Of a DNA stretch of 64,000 nucleotides, positions 46,401 through 54,031 are shown in pieces. Source of the DNA: Gordonia liuliyuniae (GTDB taxonomy: Bacteria; Actinomycetota; Actinomycetes; Mycobacteriales; Mycobacteriaceae); NCBI RefSeq assembly GCF_021739025.1, contig NZ_JAKKOT010000007.1, positions 310,001 through 374,000 of the forward strand. The letters run 5' to 3'. Numbering within the stretch: the first letter of the stretch is position 1; each line of letters opens with the position of its first letter. A program made the translations under genes and the position numbers. Below the pieces are notes generated by a model that did not search any database, was not told the origin of the DNA, and worked only from the letters and a program-made list of their open reading frames with translations.

Positions 46401-47192
46401 GAGTCCGATCACCAGGACCATCCCGAGTTGCGGGATCGACGTCATCGTCGGAGTGAAGAACGCGCTGAGTTTGGCCGTGCGCAGCTTCTCGCGGAAGAGG
46501 CGGGCGCTCAGCGCGGCCAGCCGGTCGGTGACGCGGTCCTCCTGCCCGAAGCCTTTCACGACGCGGACTCCGGTGACGGTCTCTTCGACGTGGCCTGCGA
46601 CGTCGGCTGCGGCCTGTTGCGCGGACCAGGTGGCGGCGAAGAGCCGACGTCTGCTCGCGTAGACGAGCAGCGCGAGGAGGGGGACGACGGCGACCGCGAC
46701 CGCAGTCAGCAGCGGTGACAACCACGCCATCACCCCGAAGGCCAGGACGGCTTGTACGGCACCACCGAGCGCCAGCGGGGACATCGCCAGCAAGCCCTGC
46801 ACGATCTGGAGATCGGAGATCGAGCGGGACACGATCTGACCGGTGCGGATCTCGTCGCGTGAGCGGCCGTCGAGGTGCAGAAGAGTGTCGAGGAGGTTGC
46901 GGCGGAGGCGATCCTGTACCGAGACGGCGAGCGCGCCCGCGCTCATGCGCCGCCCGAACTGGCAGGCGTAACGAAGGAATGCCGCCACGACCAGAGCGCT
47001 CACGATGACGGTCAGCGTGACGTCCGGCGCGGTCGGTTCGCCGGTCGCGAGGTCGACGGCTGCGCGCACCAGAAGTGGTGCGATCAAGTCGACGGCGACT
47101 GCGCCCAGCGTTGTGACGATCGTTGCGATCGCCACCGACCGGCGGGCGAAGCACTGTGCGACGAGGCTGGCTATCCAGCCGCGCCGGTTCAG
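43437..47192 (-). CDS. Fused ABC exporter: two TMD-NBD halves in one chain
   Basis: About 1251 residues: TMD1, NBD1, a 95-residue linker, TMD2, NBD2. NBD1 has Walker A GGPGSGKST (near 370), signature LSGGQ (near 480) and Walker B VLVLDDATSAVD (near 500) with Asp where the catalytic Glu should be. NBD2 has Walker A GATGAGKST (near 1034), signature LSSGQ (near 1134) and a normal LILLDEATATLD. Thus one of the two ATP sites is degenerate, as in heterodimeric exporters. No ATG, GTG or TTG precedes the conserved GWIASLVAQC start; CTG at 47192 overlaps the upstream stop (CTGA) with GAAGGGG 4 bases before it. A later GTG would remove about 20 residues. C. glutamicum and relatives have a similar gene beside odhA/kgd (recalled). 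Confidence 0.88.
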   Translation of the reverse strand: MNRRGWIASLVAQCFARRSVAIATIVTTLGAVAVDLIAPLLVRAAVDLATGEPTAPDVTLTVIVSALVVAAFLRYACQFGRRMSAGALAVSVQDRLRRNLLDTLLHLDGRSRDEIRTGQIVSRSISDLQIVQGLLAMSPLALGGAVQAVLAFGVMAWLSPLLTAVAVAVVPLLALLVYASRRRLFAATWSAQQAAADVAGHVEETVTGVRVVKGFGQEDRVTDRLAALSARLFREKLRTAKLSAFFTPTMTSIPQLGMVLVIGLGGWLTLRGTITAGTFLAFSTYLATMTGLARVLTNLVVNAQLAKASVTRVYDVISHPRDTAFESAVTAPDGPLGIDFDDVGFAYDDTPVLDGLDLSIAPGECVAVIGGPGSGKSTLAHLLAGVYRPSTGSVSLTGASGRAEIGDLHPDALADALAVVDDEPFLYSDTIAANIALGPEPESPADRQAVESAARAAAADFATALDNGFDSTVGERGLTLSGGQRQRVALARALHADTRVLVLDDATSAVDALTESRILRRLRDDGATMLVLAHRSSTLTIADRVAVLQDGRITDIGTADELAARSTEFNRLMSPAGPEAAPHLELDRQLALSVDQLWPGGAVPASGGRRVGEPPVSAAVGRRSAGGPMSGALGAMPATPEIEAAVAALPPADESPHVDEAAARAERPTFGLAQILRPVRVLLIALIGTIAVDTLVGLAFPSIARHVLDADSTDVIITATGVGIALVALAWVAGRINTIVAARAGERVLYSLRIRSYAHLQRLGLDYYERELSGRIMTRMTTDVDALSGFLQTGLSSAVVALLTLVGVLAALVITDWEVALAILPIFPVLAVATVWFRRVSSAAYTRTRELVSAVNADFQENIAGLSTTRGYHHIPVAVAAFGERSQAWYRARMASQRAVASYFPFIQFCADLATAVAVGVGAHQIASGQLQPGTLVAFVLYLAMLFGPVQQLTTVFDSYQQAAVGLRRIRDLLTTKTSIVAADNAQADADTRTGFDGAVALEHVGFRYRGAADDALADIDLQVPPGSSLALVGATGAGKSTIVKLLARFYDPTSGHVRMDGRDLREIPLARYRSRLGVVPQEPHLFAGDVADNIAFGQPDASREQIADAARRVGAATMIAALPGGMAHTVSERGRSLSSGQRQLIALARAELVEPDLILLDEATATLDQATEAQVLAAGDALARRRTSVIVAHRLGTASRADAIAVVDAGRIVEYGDHDSLYEANGPYRRLWDAGLSADADPAEPMISST

Positions 47193-47974
47193 TTGACCCC
47201 TTCGATCGGGGCGATGACAGTCCCGTCGACGGCGCCGTCGATGACGGTGAGCCACCGCCTGGGCGGTTGTCCGAACGCGTTGCGCGCGTTGCGGATGACC
47301 GCCGTGCCGAGTGCTCGGTTGCCGACGCCGCCGATCACCGCGCCGATGCCGCCCGGCAGTACCTTGCCGAACATGACGGGAGCCTTGCCGATCGTGAACT
47401 TCTTGACGAACCGGTTGGTGAGAGCCTTGTTGATGGTCGCCAGGTTCGCGCCCGGGATGCCGGGCACGCCGAGCTGTGCGATCGCGTTCTTGTTGCTCTT
47501 GCCCAGTGTCTTGCCGATGATTCCGACGCCCTCCTCGCCCAGTGCGACGGCGAGGACGAGTGCGCGACGACGATCGTGCTGGGTCGGCGCGATGCCGTGG
47601 ACGTCGGCGATCGCGAGTGCCAGGAGCGCCGACGCCTCGATGAAGAAGACGGTCTCGGCGGACATCGCGCCGAGTGCGGTGACGGTACCGACGCCCGGAA
47701 CGGCGGCCGCGGCGCCGACCGCGCCGCCGGATGCGGTGACCGTGGTCAGGTAGTGCCGTTCGAGCCGTCGGATGATCTGCTCGGGCGACTCGTCCGGATG
47801 CCGCCGTCGAATGTTCGCGACGTAGCGGGCCACCGCGGGCTGTTGCAGACGCTGCGCCCTGTCGACGAGCGTCGTGATGACCAGCCCAGAGGAGCGGCCG
47901 GACGTCTGCGATGCGACGTCCGCCGGGAGGCTGGTCTGAGTATCGAGCTGTGTGGACTTCTTCGATCCGAACAC
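47189..47974 (-). CDS. Conserved Gly-rich membrane-associated protein (Rv1249c-like)
   Basis: A 261-residue protein of unknown function. The first 60 residues are polar (RYVANIRRRHPDESPEQIIRRLERHYL); a long Gly/Ala-rich segment (VTASGGAVGAAAAVPGVGTVTALGAMSAETVFFIEASALLALAIAD in outline) could form two short membrane helices, and a second Gly-rich hairpin lies near PGGIGAVIGGVGNRALG. GTG 47974 has GGAG 7 bases upstream. It is coupled to the ABC exporter and lies near kgd, as does Rv1249c in M. tuberculosis. Confidence 0.75.
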   Translation of the reverse strand: MFGSKKSTQLDTQTSLPADVASQTSGRSSGLVITTLVDRAQRLQQPAVARYVANIRRRHPDESPEQIIRRLERHYLTTVTASGGAVGAAAAVPGVGTVTALGAMSAETVFFIEASALLALAIADVHGIAPTQHDRRRALVLAVALGEEGVGIIGKTLGKSNKNAIAQLGVPGIPGANLATINKALTNRFVKKFTIGKAPVMFGKVLPGGIGAVIGGVGNRALGTAVIRNARNAFGQPPRRWLTVIDGAVDGTVIAPIEGVN

Positions 47975-47986
47975 GCGTGTCTCCGT

Positions 47987-48016
47987 CCTCTCCCGATCGG
48001 TTCTCTCCCGATCGGT
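47987..48016. repeat. Two 15-bp tandem units upstream of the Rv1249c-like gene
   Basis: CTCTCCCGATCGGT is repeated at 47988 and 48003 with one differing flank base. On the minus strand each unit contains GGGAGAG, so the array duplicates a Shine-Dalgarno-like stretch just before the start of the Rv1249c-like gene. Confidence 0.7.
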
Positions 48017-48217
48017 GCGTACAGCACCGGCGGCTCGTGGGAACCACCTCGGTGCAACGGTTTGCGTCCTCCATTATTCCCGGCCGCGAAAGCGCGCGTC
48101 GACCAGCGCGTTTGGTGGTGCGCGACACAGCGTTCCGGTCGGTGAACGGTGTTAAGGTTCACGTCGTTCACAGTCGCCAGACAGCCGTTCGAAGTCGCCA
48201 GGCAGGGGTCGCCGGAT

Positions 48218-49675
48218 ATGTCAGTTGTGAGTGGATCGACATTCAAGCCGGTCTCCGACAAACCCTGGCAGGCGTTGTTCGCGTTGTGTGTCGGGTTCTT
48301 CATGATCCTCGTCGACATGACGATCGTCGCCGTCGCGCAGCCGCAGATCAAAGCGTCGCTCGACGCGAGCGTCACGGGCATCGTCTGGGTGACGAGCGCC
48401 TACCTCTTGACGTACGCGGTGCCGCTCCTGATCACCGGCCGCCTCGGCGACAAGATCGGTCCGAAGAAGGTGTACCAGGCCGGCCTGGTGGTGTTCACCC
48501 TCGCGAGCCTGTGGTGTGGCCTGTCGGGGTCGATCGGCGAATTGATCGCCGCCCGCGGTCTGCAGGGCGTCGGCGCCGCGCTCATCACCCCTCAGACGAT
48601 GGCGTTGATCACGCGCATCTTCCCGCCGGAACGGCGTGGCGCCGCGATGGGCGTCTGGGGCACCGTCGCCGGTGTCGCGACCGCCGTCGGTCCACTCCTC
48701 GGAGGCATCCTGACCGACGGGCTCGGGTGGGAGTGGATCTTCTTCGTCAACCTGCCGGTCGGCGTCGTCGGCTTGGTTCTCGCGCAGACGCTGGTCCCGA
48801 ACGTGGAGACCCACGACCACAAGTTCGACTGGATCGGTGTCGCACTGTCCGCGGTCGGTCTGACTGCTGTGGTGTTCGGCATCCAGGAGGGGGAGAGCTA
48901 CGACTGGGCCGGGTGGATCTGGGCGCTGGTCGCGGGCGGTCTCGTGTTCCTCGCGCTGTTCGTCGTCTGGCAGTCCACGATGCGCGGCGAACCGCTGGTC
49001 CCGCTCAGCCTGTTCCGCAACCGGAACTTCACGTTGAGCAACGTCGGTATCGCGACGGTCGGCTTCGCCGTGTCGGGTTCGATGATTCCGATCATGTTCT
49101 ACCTGCAGCTGGTCGGCGGGATGTCGCCGACTCGGTCGGCATTGGTGATGGTGCCGATGGCCGTGATGACAGGTGCCCTCGCACCGGTCGTCGGTCGTGT
49201 CCTCGACCGTGTCCACCCCACCGTGATCGTCGCGTCGGGTCTGCTCGGTTACGCGGTCGCCATGTTCTGGCTCGGCGTCATCATGACTCCCGAGACACCG
49301 GTGTGGCTCCTGCTGTTGCCGACGATCTTGATGGGTGTCTCCAGCGCAGGCATCTGGGCGCCGTTGGCCGCGACCGCGACCCGAGACCTGCCGTGGCATC
49401 AGGCCGGAGCCGGTGCTGGCGTCTACAACACGACGCGCGTGGTCGGTTCGGTGATCGGTGCGTCCGCGATCGGTGCGCTCATGACGTCGCGACTCGCGGC
49501 GAACCTGCCCGGCGCAGACTTCGACCACAGCGACAGTTCGCAGATCCCCGACATCGCGCGTGACGGCTTCGCCGACTCGATGGGCCAGGCGATCTACCTC
49601 GGCGCCGCCCTCCTCTTCATCGGCTTCCTCTGCGCCCTCTTCCTCAAGCGTCCGTCTCACCAGCGCGCCGAATAG
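48218..49675 (+). CDS. MFS drug efflux pump, DHA2 (14-helix) family
   Basis: A 485-residue proton-driven exporter of the EmrB/QacA type. LFALCVGFFMILVDMTIVAVAQPQIKASL is the first helix with motif D1; GRLGDKIGPKKV is motif A; the antiporter motif C is GVATAVGPLLGGILTDGLGWEWIFFVNLPVG in outline. Fourteen helices can be counted. ATG 48218 begins the conserved region. The M. tuberculosis counterpart next to kgd is Rv1250. Substrates are unknown. Confidence 0.9.
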   Translation: MSVVSGSTFKPVSDKPWQALFALCVGFFMILVDMTIVAVAQPQIKASLDASVTGIVWVTSAYLLTYAVPLLITGRLGDKIGPKKVYQAGLVVFTLASLWCGLSGSIGELIAARGLQGVGAALITPQTMALITRIFPPERRGAAMGVWGTVAGVATAVGPLLGGILTDGLGWEWIFFVNLPVGVVGLVLAQTLVPNVETHDHKFDWIGVALSAVGLTAVVFGIQEGESYDWAGWIWALVAGGLVFLALFVVWQSTMRGEPLVPLSLFRNRNFTLSNVGIATVGFAVSGSMIPIMFYLQLVGGMSPTRSALVMVPMAVMTGALAPVVGRVLDRVHPTVIVASGLLGYAVAMFWLGVIMTPETPVWLLLLPTILMGVSSAGIWAPLAATATRDLPWHQAGAGAGVYNTTRVVGSVIGASAIGALMTSRLAANLPGADFDHSDSSQIPDIARDGFADSMGQAIYLGAALLFIGFLCALFLKRPSHQRAE

Positions 49676-49835
49676 CGCCGCTGCGCGCGGGTCGAGGCTT
49701 CTGTTCGTTTCCGGAGCGGAATCCGCCGGAGCTTCTCGTCGAGGTCTCTCGCCTCCGCGTGCCGGGACCGAGTTTGTCGGACCCGGATCGTAGTATCGGT
49801 GCGAGTTCGATTCCAGGTGTGGGAAGGGGGTCACG

Positions 49836-51116
49836 ATGACCGAGCCGTTGTTCGAGATGGAGCCACTGTCGCTGTTCGATGTGCCGGACGCTCCCGCCGC
49901 GCCCGTTGCACCGCGACCCGTTGCGCCCCAGCCTCTTGCGCCCGAGGCGCCGCCTGCGCCGTCGACCGACCCCGAGATCACCTTCCTGCACACGGCCGAC
50001 TGGCAGCTGGGCATGACGCGACGGTTCCTGACCGGCGAGGCGCAGCACACGTATGCGGCGGCGCGCGACGCCGCTGTCGTGCGGATCGGTGAGGTCGCGG
50101 CGGAGACCGGCGCCGAGTTCGTCGTGGTGTGCGGCGACGTGTTCGACGACCCGCGAGTGTCCACCCGGATCATCCGACGGACCCTCGACGCGCTGGGCGA
50201 CTATCCGGTGCCGGTGTACCTGTTGCCGGGCAATCACGACCCGCTCGACGCGACCAGCGTCTACCGGTCGGCGGCGTTCGTCGACGCGTGCCCGGACAAC
50301 GTCCGCGTCCTCGACCAGCCCGGCGTCGTCCGCGTGCGCGACGGTGTCAGCATCGTCGCTGCTCCGTGGCATTCGAAGCATCCGACGTCGGATCTGATCG
50401 CCGACCAACTCGGCGATCTGCCGCACTCCGACGACATCCGAATCGTCGTCGGCCACGGTGGGATGGATTCATTGAGTCCGAATCCCGATCCGTCGATCGT
50501 GCGTAGTGCAGGTCTCGACGCGGCGACGGCCGATCAACTCGTCGACTACGTCGCGCTCGGCGACCGGCACTCGGTGACGTCGGTCGGCGAGTCGGGGCGT
50601 GTCTGGTATTCAGGTGCGCCCGAGGTGACGGCGTTCGACAACGTCGAGACCGAGCCCGGGCATGTGCTGGAGGTGACGCTGCGGCGTGGCGCGGCGTCGT
50701 CGGTGGACGTCCGCAGGCACAAGGTGGGGCAGTGGTCGTTCCACACGCTCACCCAGGACATGGACGGTGCTGCCGACGTGGAACGGCTGCGCGCGCGCTT
50801 GGCCGCGCTGACCGACAAACCGCGTACCGTGGTGCAGCTCGCGTTGGTCGGGACGTTGACCGTGTCGGAGAACGTCGCCCTCGACCGTCTGCTCGAGGAG
50901 GCGTCCGACCGTTTCGCGGCGGTCAAGACCTGGGACCGCAGACATGATCTGACGGTTGTCTCGGACGCTGCTGATCTCGACGGGCTCGACCTGCAGGGGT
51001 ACGCGGCGCAGGCCGCGGAAGAACTCCAGGAGCGTGCGGGTACCGGAGACGACGATGCGGCGGCGGCTCGGTCGGCGCTGTCACTGCTCTACCGTCTCGC
51101 CGGGAGCACCCGGTGA
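49836..51116 (+). CDS. SbcD-like metallophosphoesterase (Rv1277-like nuclease subunit)
   Basis: A 426-residue calcineurin-like phosphoesterase. After a 45-residue Pro/Ala-rich lead the metal-binding motifs appear in order: FLHTADWQLG (D-x-H type, with His in HTAD), VVVCGDVFDDP (GD), LLPGNHDPLD (GNHD) and IVVGHGG (GH). This is the Mre11/SbcD arrangement. GGGAAGGGGG precedes ATG 49836. It is coupled to the downstream SMC-like ATPase by GTGA, so the pair forms an SbcCD-like DNA end-processing complex. Confidence 0.9.
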   Translation: MTEPLFEMEPLSLFDVPDAPAAPVAPRPVAPQPLAPEAPPAPSTDPEITFLHTADWQLGMTRRFLTGEAQHTYAAARDAAVVRIGEVAAETGAEFVVVCGDVFDDPRVSTRIIRRTLDALGDYPVPVYLLPGNHDPLDATSVYRSAAFVDACPDNVRVLDQPGVVRVRDGVSIVAAPWHSKHPTSDLIADQLGDLPHSDDIRIVVGHGGMDSLSPNPDPSIVRSAGLDAATADQLVDYVALGDRHSVTSVGESGRVWYSGAPEVTAFDNVETEPGHVLEVTLRRGAASSVDVRRHKVGQWSFHTLTQDMDGAADVERLRARLAALTDKPRTVVQLALVGTLTVSENVALDRLLEEASDRFAAVKTWDRRHDLTVVSDAADLDGLDLQGYAAQAAEELQERAGTGDDDAAAARSALSLLYRLAGSTR

Positions 51117-53710
51117 GGCTCCACCGGCTGCGCGTTGCGGACTTCCGCGGGATCGCTGAGCGTGAGATCGTGTTCGCCGACAGTGGCGTCACGGTCATCG
51201 AAGGCGAGAACGAGGCAGGTAAATCGTCGATGGTCGAAGCACTCGACCTCCTGTTGACGACGCGAGCGAACAGCTCGAAGTCGCAGGTGCGCGCGGTCCA
51301 GCCGTCCGGTCGCGACGTCGGCAGTGAGGTGTTCGCCGAGATCAGTTGCGGCCCTTATCGTTTCGAGTACTTCAAGCGATTCAACAGATCGCCGGAGACG
51401 GCGTTGACGATCGTCGAACCCGCGCCCGAGCAACTCACCGGCCGTCCCGCACACGAACGGGTCGAGCAGATTCTCGGTGCGTCCCTCGACAGCACGCTGT
51501 ACCGGGCGCTTCGGCTGCTGCAGTCGTCCGACCCGGAGCTGGGTGACCTCACGGACAGTTCCGCGTTGTCGCGGGCGCTGGATCGTGCGGCGGGCGAGGT
51601 CGACGACGCAGGCGCCGACAGCGCGCAGTCGCAAGACCTCGTGGCCGCGGTGACCAAGGAGTATCTGCGGTACTTCACCCAGGCGCAGGGGCGCGCCAGT
51701 GGTGAGTTGTTGCAGGCGCAGAAGGCGGCGGCGACCGCGGCGGCCGCGGTCGCCGAACGTGAGCGCCTCCTCGCATCGGTGCAGGAGGCCGCCGACGGTC
51801 TTCCCGGCGTGGTGCAAGCGATCGACGACGCGATGAGCGAGGAGTCGCGCCAGCGGGTGGAGGTGTCGACGCTCGCCGCACAGGTCGCCGAAGCCGACGC
51901 GGTGAGCGACCGGCTCACCGCGGCGAAGGCCGTCGTCGCTCGCCACGAGCTGAGTGTGCAGGCCGCGCGGTCGGCGGTGCGCGAGCGGGCAGACGTGCGC
52001 TCGCGGCTCGGCCATTTCGAGTCGGAGATCGCGTCGACGAGCACGGCGGTGCAGGCCGCGCGCGGTGCGGCTGCCGCTGCCGGCGAGAAGGCCGCGTCGG
52101 TGGCCGAACGAATCGTCGCCGCCCAGCGCGATCTCGACGATGTGCGCGCGTGGATCGAATACGCCGAGACGGCGGAGCGCGTCGCGGTGGACCGGCGTCG
52201 TCTGACGGAGCTCGACGCCACGATCGCCGAGGTGGCGCGGATGCGCAGCGAAATCGACGAGGCGCGTCGTGCCGCCGCAGAGGTGCACGCGACCGCGGAC
52301 GACGCCGCGCGCGCAACCGAGATCGATCGAGACATCGCTGCCGCCACCGCGCGGCTCGAGTCGGGGGCGGCGACAGTCGTCGTGACCCCGCTCGCCGGCG
52401 ACGTCGACGTCGACGGCGCCGCTGTCGACGGTGAACAGACGTTGCGGATCACCGCGTCGACGACGATCGAGTCGTCGTCGGTGCGTGTCCGAGTGGTTCC
52501 GGGCGCGAACGCCCAAGTGCTCGCCGACGATCTGGCCCGGCTCACCGCGCTCGGAGACGAGCTCGTCGCGCGGTGCGGCGTGGACGGGCTCGCGGACGTG
52601 GCGGCCGCCGCGGCCCGCCGGACCGAGCTGGTGCGGGCGGCAGCCGAAGCCGAGCGGCGGCTGCAGCGTGAACTGTCGGGGCGCGACGCCGACGGTCTCA
52701 CGACGATCCGCGCCGAGATCGCGGCGCGAATCCCCGACAGCGATCCCGCGCCCGTGGAGGGCGCCGAGGATGTCGCGGCGCTGCGCGCCAAGGAGCGGGA
52801 GCTCGCAGCGGCTGCGGCGCAGGCTCAGCGCGGGTGGGACGCCGAGGTCCATCGTGAGCGGGAGGAGCGCAGTCGCGCGCAAGCGTGGGAGACGTCCGGT
52901 GAGAACGCCCGGGTCGCGGCTGCCTCGCTTCGGCAGCAGATCGCGGCAGCCGAAGCCGATGCGTCCGACGACGCATTGGCGGCAGCCGTCATCGCAGCCG
53001 AAGCGGAATTGACTCAGGCGATGGAGGCCGAGGCGAAGACAGCGGGCGAGGCGGCCCGCGTCGACGCGGCCGGGGTCCGAGCGAAATACGACGAGGCGGA
53101 GGCCGCGCTCGACCGCACCCGTGCACGCCTGGCACAGCAGCGGAAGCTGCAGGCGGAACTGTCCACGCGAATCGAGGTGTGCCGCAACGACGGCCGTCTC
53201 GACGAGCTGTCGGACGCCGTCGCCGAGAACGAGGCGGCCCAGACCACCGTCCAGCGCGTCAGCGAGCGCGCCGAGGGCGCGCGCGTGCTTCATGAGACGT
53301 TGCAGCGCAAGCGGTCTGAGTCGCGGTCCCGCTACATCGACCCGTTCGCGCGTCGCCTCGAAGAGCTCGCCGCACCGGTGTTCGGCGACGGCGTGCGGTT
53401 CTCCGTCGGCGACGATTTCCAGATCGCGTCGCGGACCCTCGACGGCGTCACCGTCGATGTCGCGGCGCTGTCCGGCGGTGCTCGCGAACAGCTCGGGCTC
53501 CTCGCGAGGCTGGCGTGCGCGTCGCTCGTCGACGAGGCCGACGGTGTCCCGGTGATCCTCGACGATGCGCTCGGCTACACCGATCCGAAGCGCCTCGCGT
53601 CGATGTCGACGGTGATCGGCACGGCTGGGCCCAGCTCACAGATCATCGTCCTGACCTGCACCCCCGATCGATATCGCGGCGTCGACGACGCCACGCTGGT
53701 CGCTGTCTGA
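51113..53710 (+). CDS. SbcC/Rad50-like SMC-type ATPase (Rv1278-like)
   Basis: An 865-residue ATPase. The N-terminal half of the head has LRVADFRGIAEREIVF and Walker A EGENEAGKSSM; long Ala/Glu/Arg-rich coiled coils (about 200-350 and 580-740) flank a central globular part (about 380-560); the C-terminal head has the signature LSGGAREQLGLLARLACA and Walker B VPVILDDALGYTD. The usual CxxC zinc hook is not seen. It is shorter than E. coli SbcC (about 1050), like the Rv1278 group. GTG 51113 overlaps the SbcD-like stop. Role: ATP-gated cutting of unusual DNA ends (family knowledge). Confidence 0.88.
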   Translation: MRLHRLRVADFRGIAEREIVFADSGVTVIEGENEAGKSSMVEALDLLLTTRANSSKSQVRAVQPSGRDVGSEVFAEISCGPYRFEYFKRFNRSPETALTIVEPAPEQLTGRPAHERVEQILGASLDSTLYRALRLLQSSDPELGDLTDSSALSRALDRAAGEVDDAGADSAQSQDLVAAVTKEYLRYFTQAQGRASGELLQAQKAAATAAAAVAERERLLASVQEAADGLPGVVQAIDDAMSEESRQRVEVSTLAAQVAEADAVSDRLTAAKAVVARHELSVQAARSAVRERADVRSRLGHFESEIASTSTAVQAARGAAAAAGEKAASVAERIVAAQRDLDDVRAWIEYAETAERVAVDRRRLTELDATIAEVARMRSEIDEARRAAAEVHATADDAARATEIDRDIAAATARLESGAATVVVTPLAGDVDVDGAAVDGEQTLRITASTTIESSSVRVRVVPGANAQVLADDLARLTALGDELVARCGVDGLADVAAAAARRTELVRAAAEAERRLQRELSGRDADGLTTIRAEIAARIPDSDPAPVEGAEDVAALRAKERELAAAAAQAQRGWDAEVHREREERSRAQAWETSGENARVAAASLRQQIAAAEADASDDALAAAVIAAEAELTQAMEAEAKTAGEAARVDAAGVRAKYDEAEAALDRTRARLAQQRKLQAELSTRIEVCRNDGRLDELSDAVAENEAAQTTVQRVSERAEGARVLHETLQRKRSESRSRYIDPFARRLEELAAPVFGDGVRFSVGDDFQIASRTLDGVTVDVAALSGGAREQLGLLARLACASLVDEADGVPVILDDALGYTDPKRLASMSTVIGTAGPSSQIIVLTCTPDRYRGVDDATLVAV

Positions 53711-53754
53711 CACGTGCGCCGCGCCCCGGTGTTGGGTACACGAACCACGGTGCG

Positions 53755-53760
53755 CTAATG
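53755..53760 (+). promoter_or_regulatory. Probable promoter of tRNA-Arg
   Basis: TTGGGT near 53732 and TAATGT near 53755 are spaced about 17 bases and lie about 20 bases before the tRNA, fitting a housekeeping promoter. Confidence 0.5.
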
Positions 53761-53777
53761 TTGCTTTCGCTTGATCC

Positions 53778-53850
53778 GCCCCCCTAGCTCAGGGGATAGA
53801 GCGTCTGCCTCCGGAGCAGAAGGTCGTAGGTTCGAATCCTACGGGGGGCA
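53778..53850 (+). tRNA. tRNA-Arg (anticodon CCG)
   Basis: The cloverleaf folds fully: acceptor GCCCCCC pairs with GGGGGGC at 53843-53849, D arm GCTC/GAGC, anticodon stem TCTGC/GCAGA with loop CTCCGGA giving anticodon CCG, T arm GTAGG/CCTAC with TTCGAAT loop, discriminator A. CCA is not encoded. It reads the CGG codon. Its 3' end is the integration site of the element that follows, and integration has kept the gene intact. Confidence 0.97.
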
Positions 53851-53852
53851 CA
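53825..53852 (+). other. attL: 28-bp core in the 3' end of tRNA-Arg
   Basis: This 28-base stretch covers the T arm and acceptor end of the tRNA and two bases beyond. It is repeated without change at 60433-60460. It marks the left junction of the integrative element. Confidence 0.92.
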
Positions 53853-54031
53853 GTTATAACAGCAGGTCAGAGTGTGTTTTCTAAAATGCACCCCATGTGC
53901 TGTGCCAGTTGTGTGCCAGATATCACGGTCAAAGATTGCGGCCGCTCCGGTGTGGCATGACCCCTTCACTGTCAGCTGCTGAGTGCCGCGTCCCGAACGA
54001 ATCTCCAAGACCTGGTTCCTAGTAACGGCAA
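53853..54031. other. Left-end non-coding region of the element
   Basis: 179 bases between attL and the cargo gene stop. They hold an integrase arm-type repeat (53902-53919) and otherwise no gene. Confidence 0.6.
53902..53919 (+). promoter_or_regulatory. Arm-type integrase binding site candidate (left end)
   Basis: GTGCCAGTTGTGTGCCAG, two GTGCCAG half-sites 11 bases apart, is repeated base for base at 60300-60317 near the right end. The same 18-mer inside both ends is what is expected of tyrosine integrase arm sites. Confidence 0.65.
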
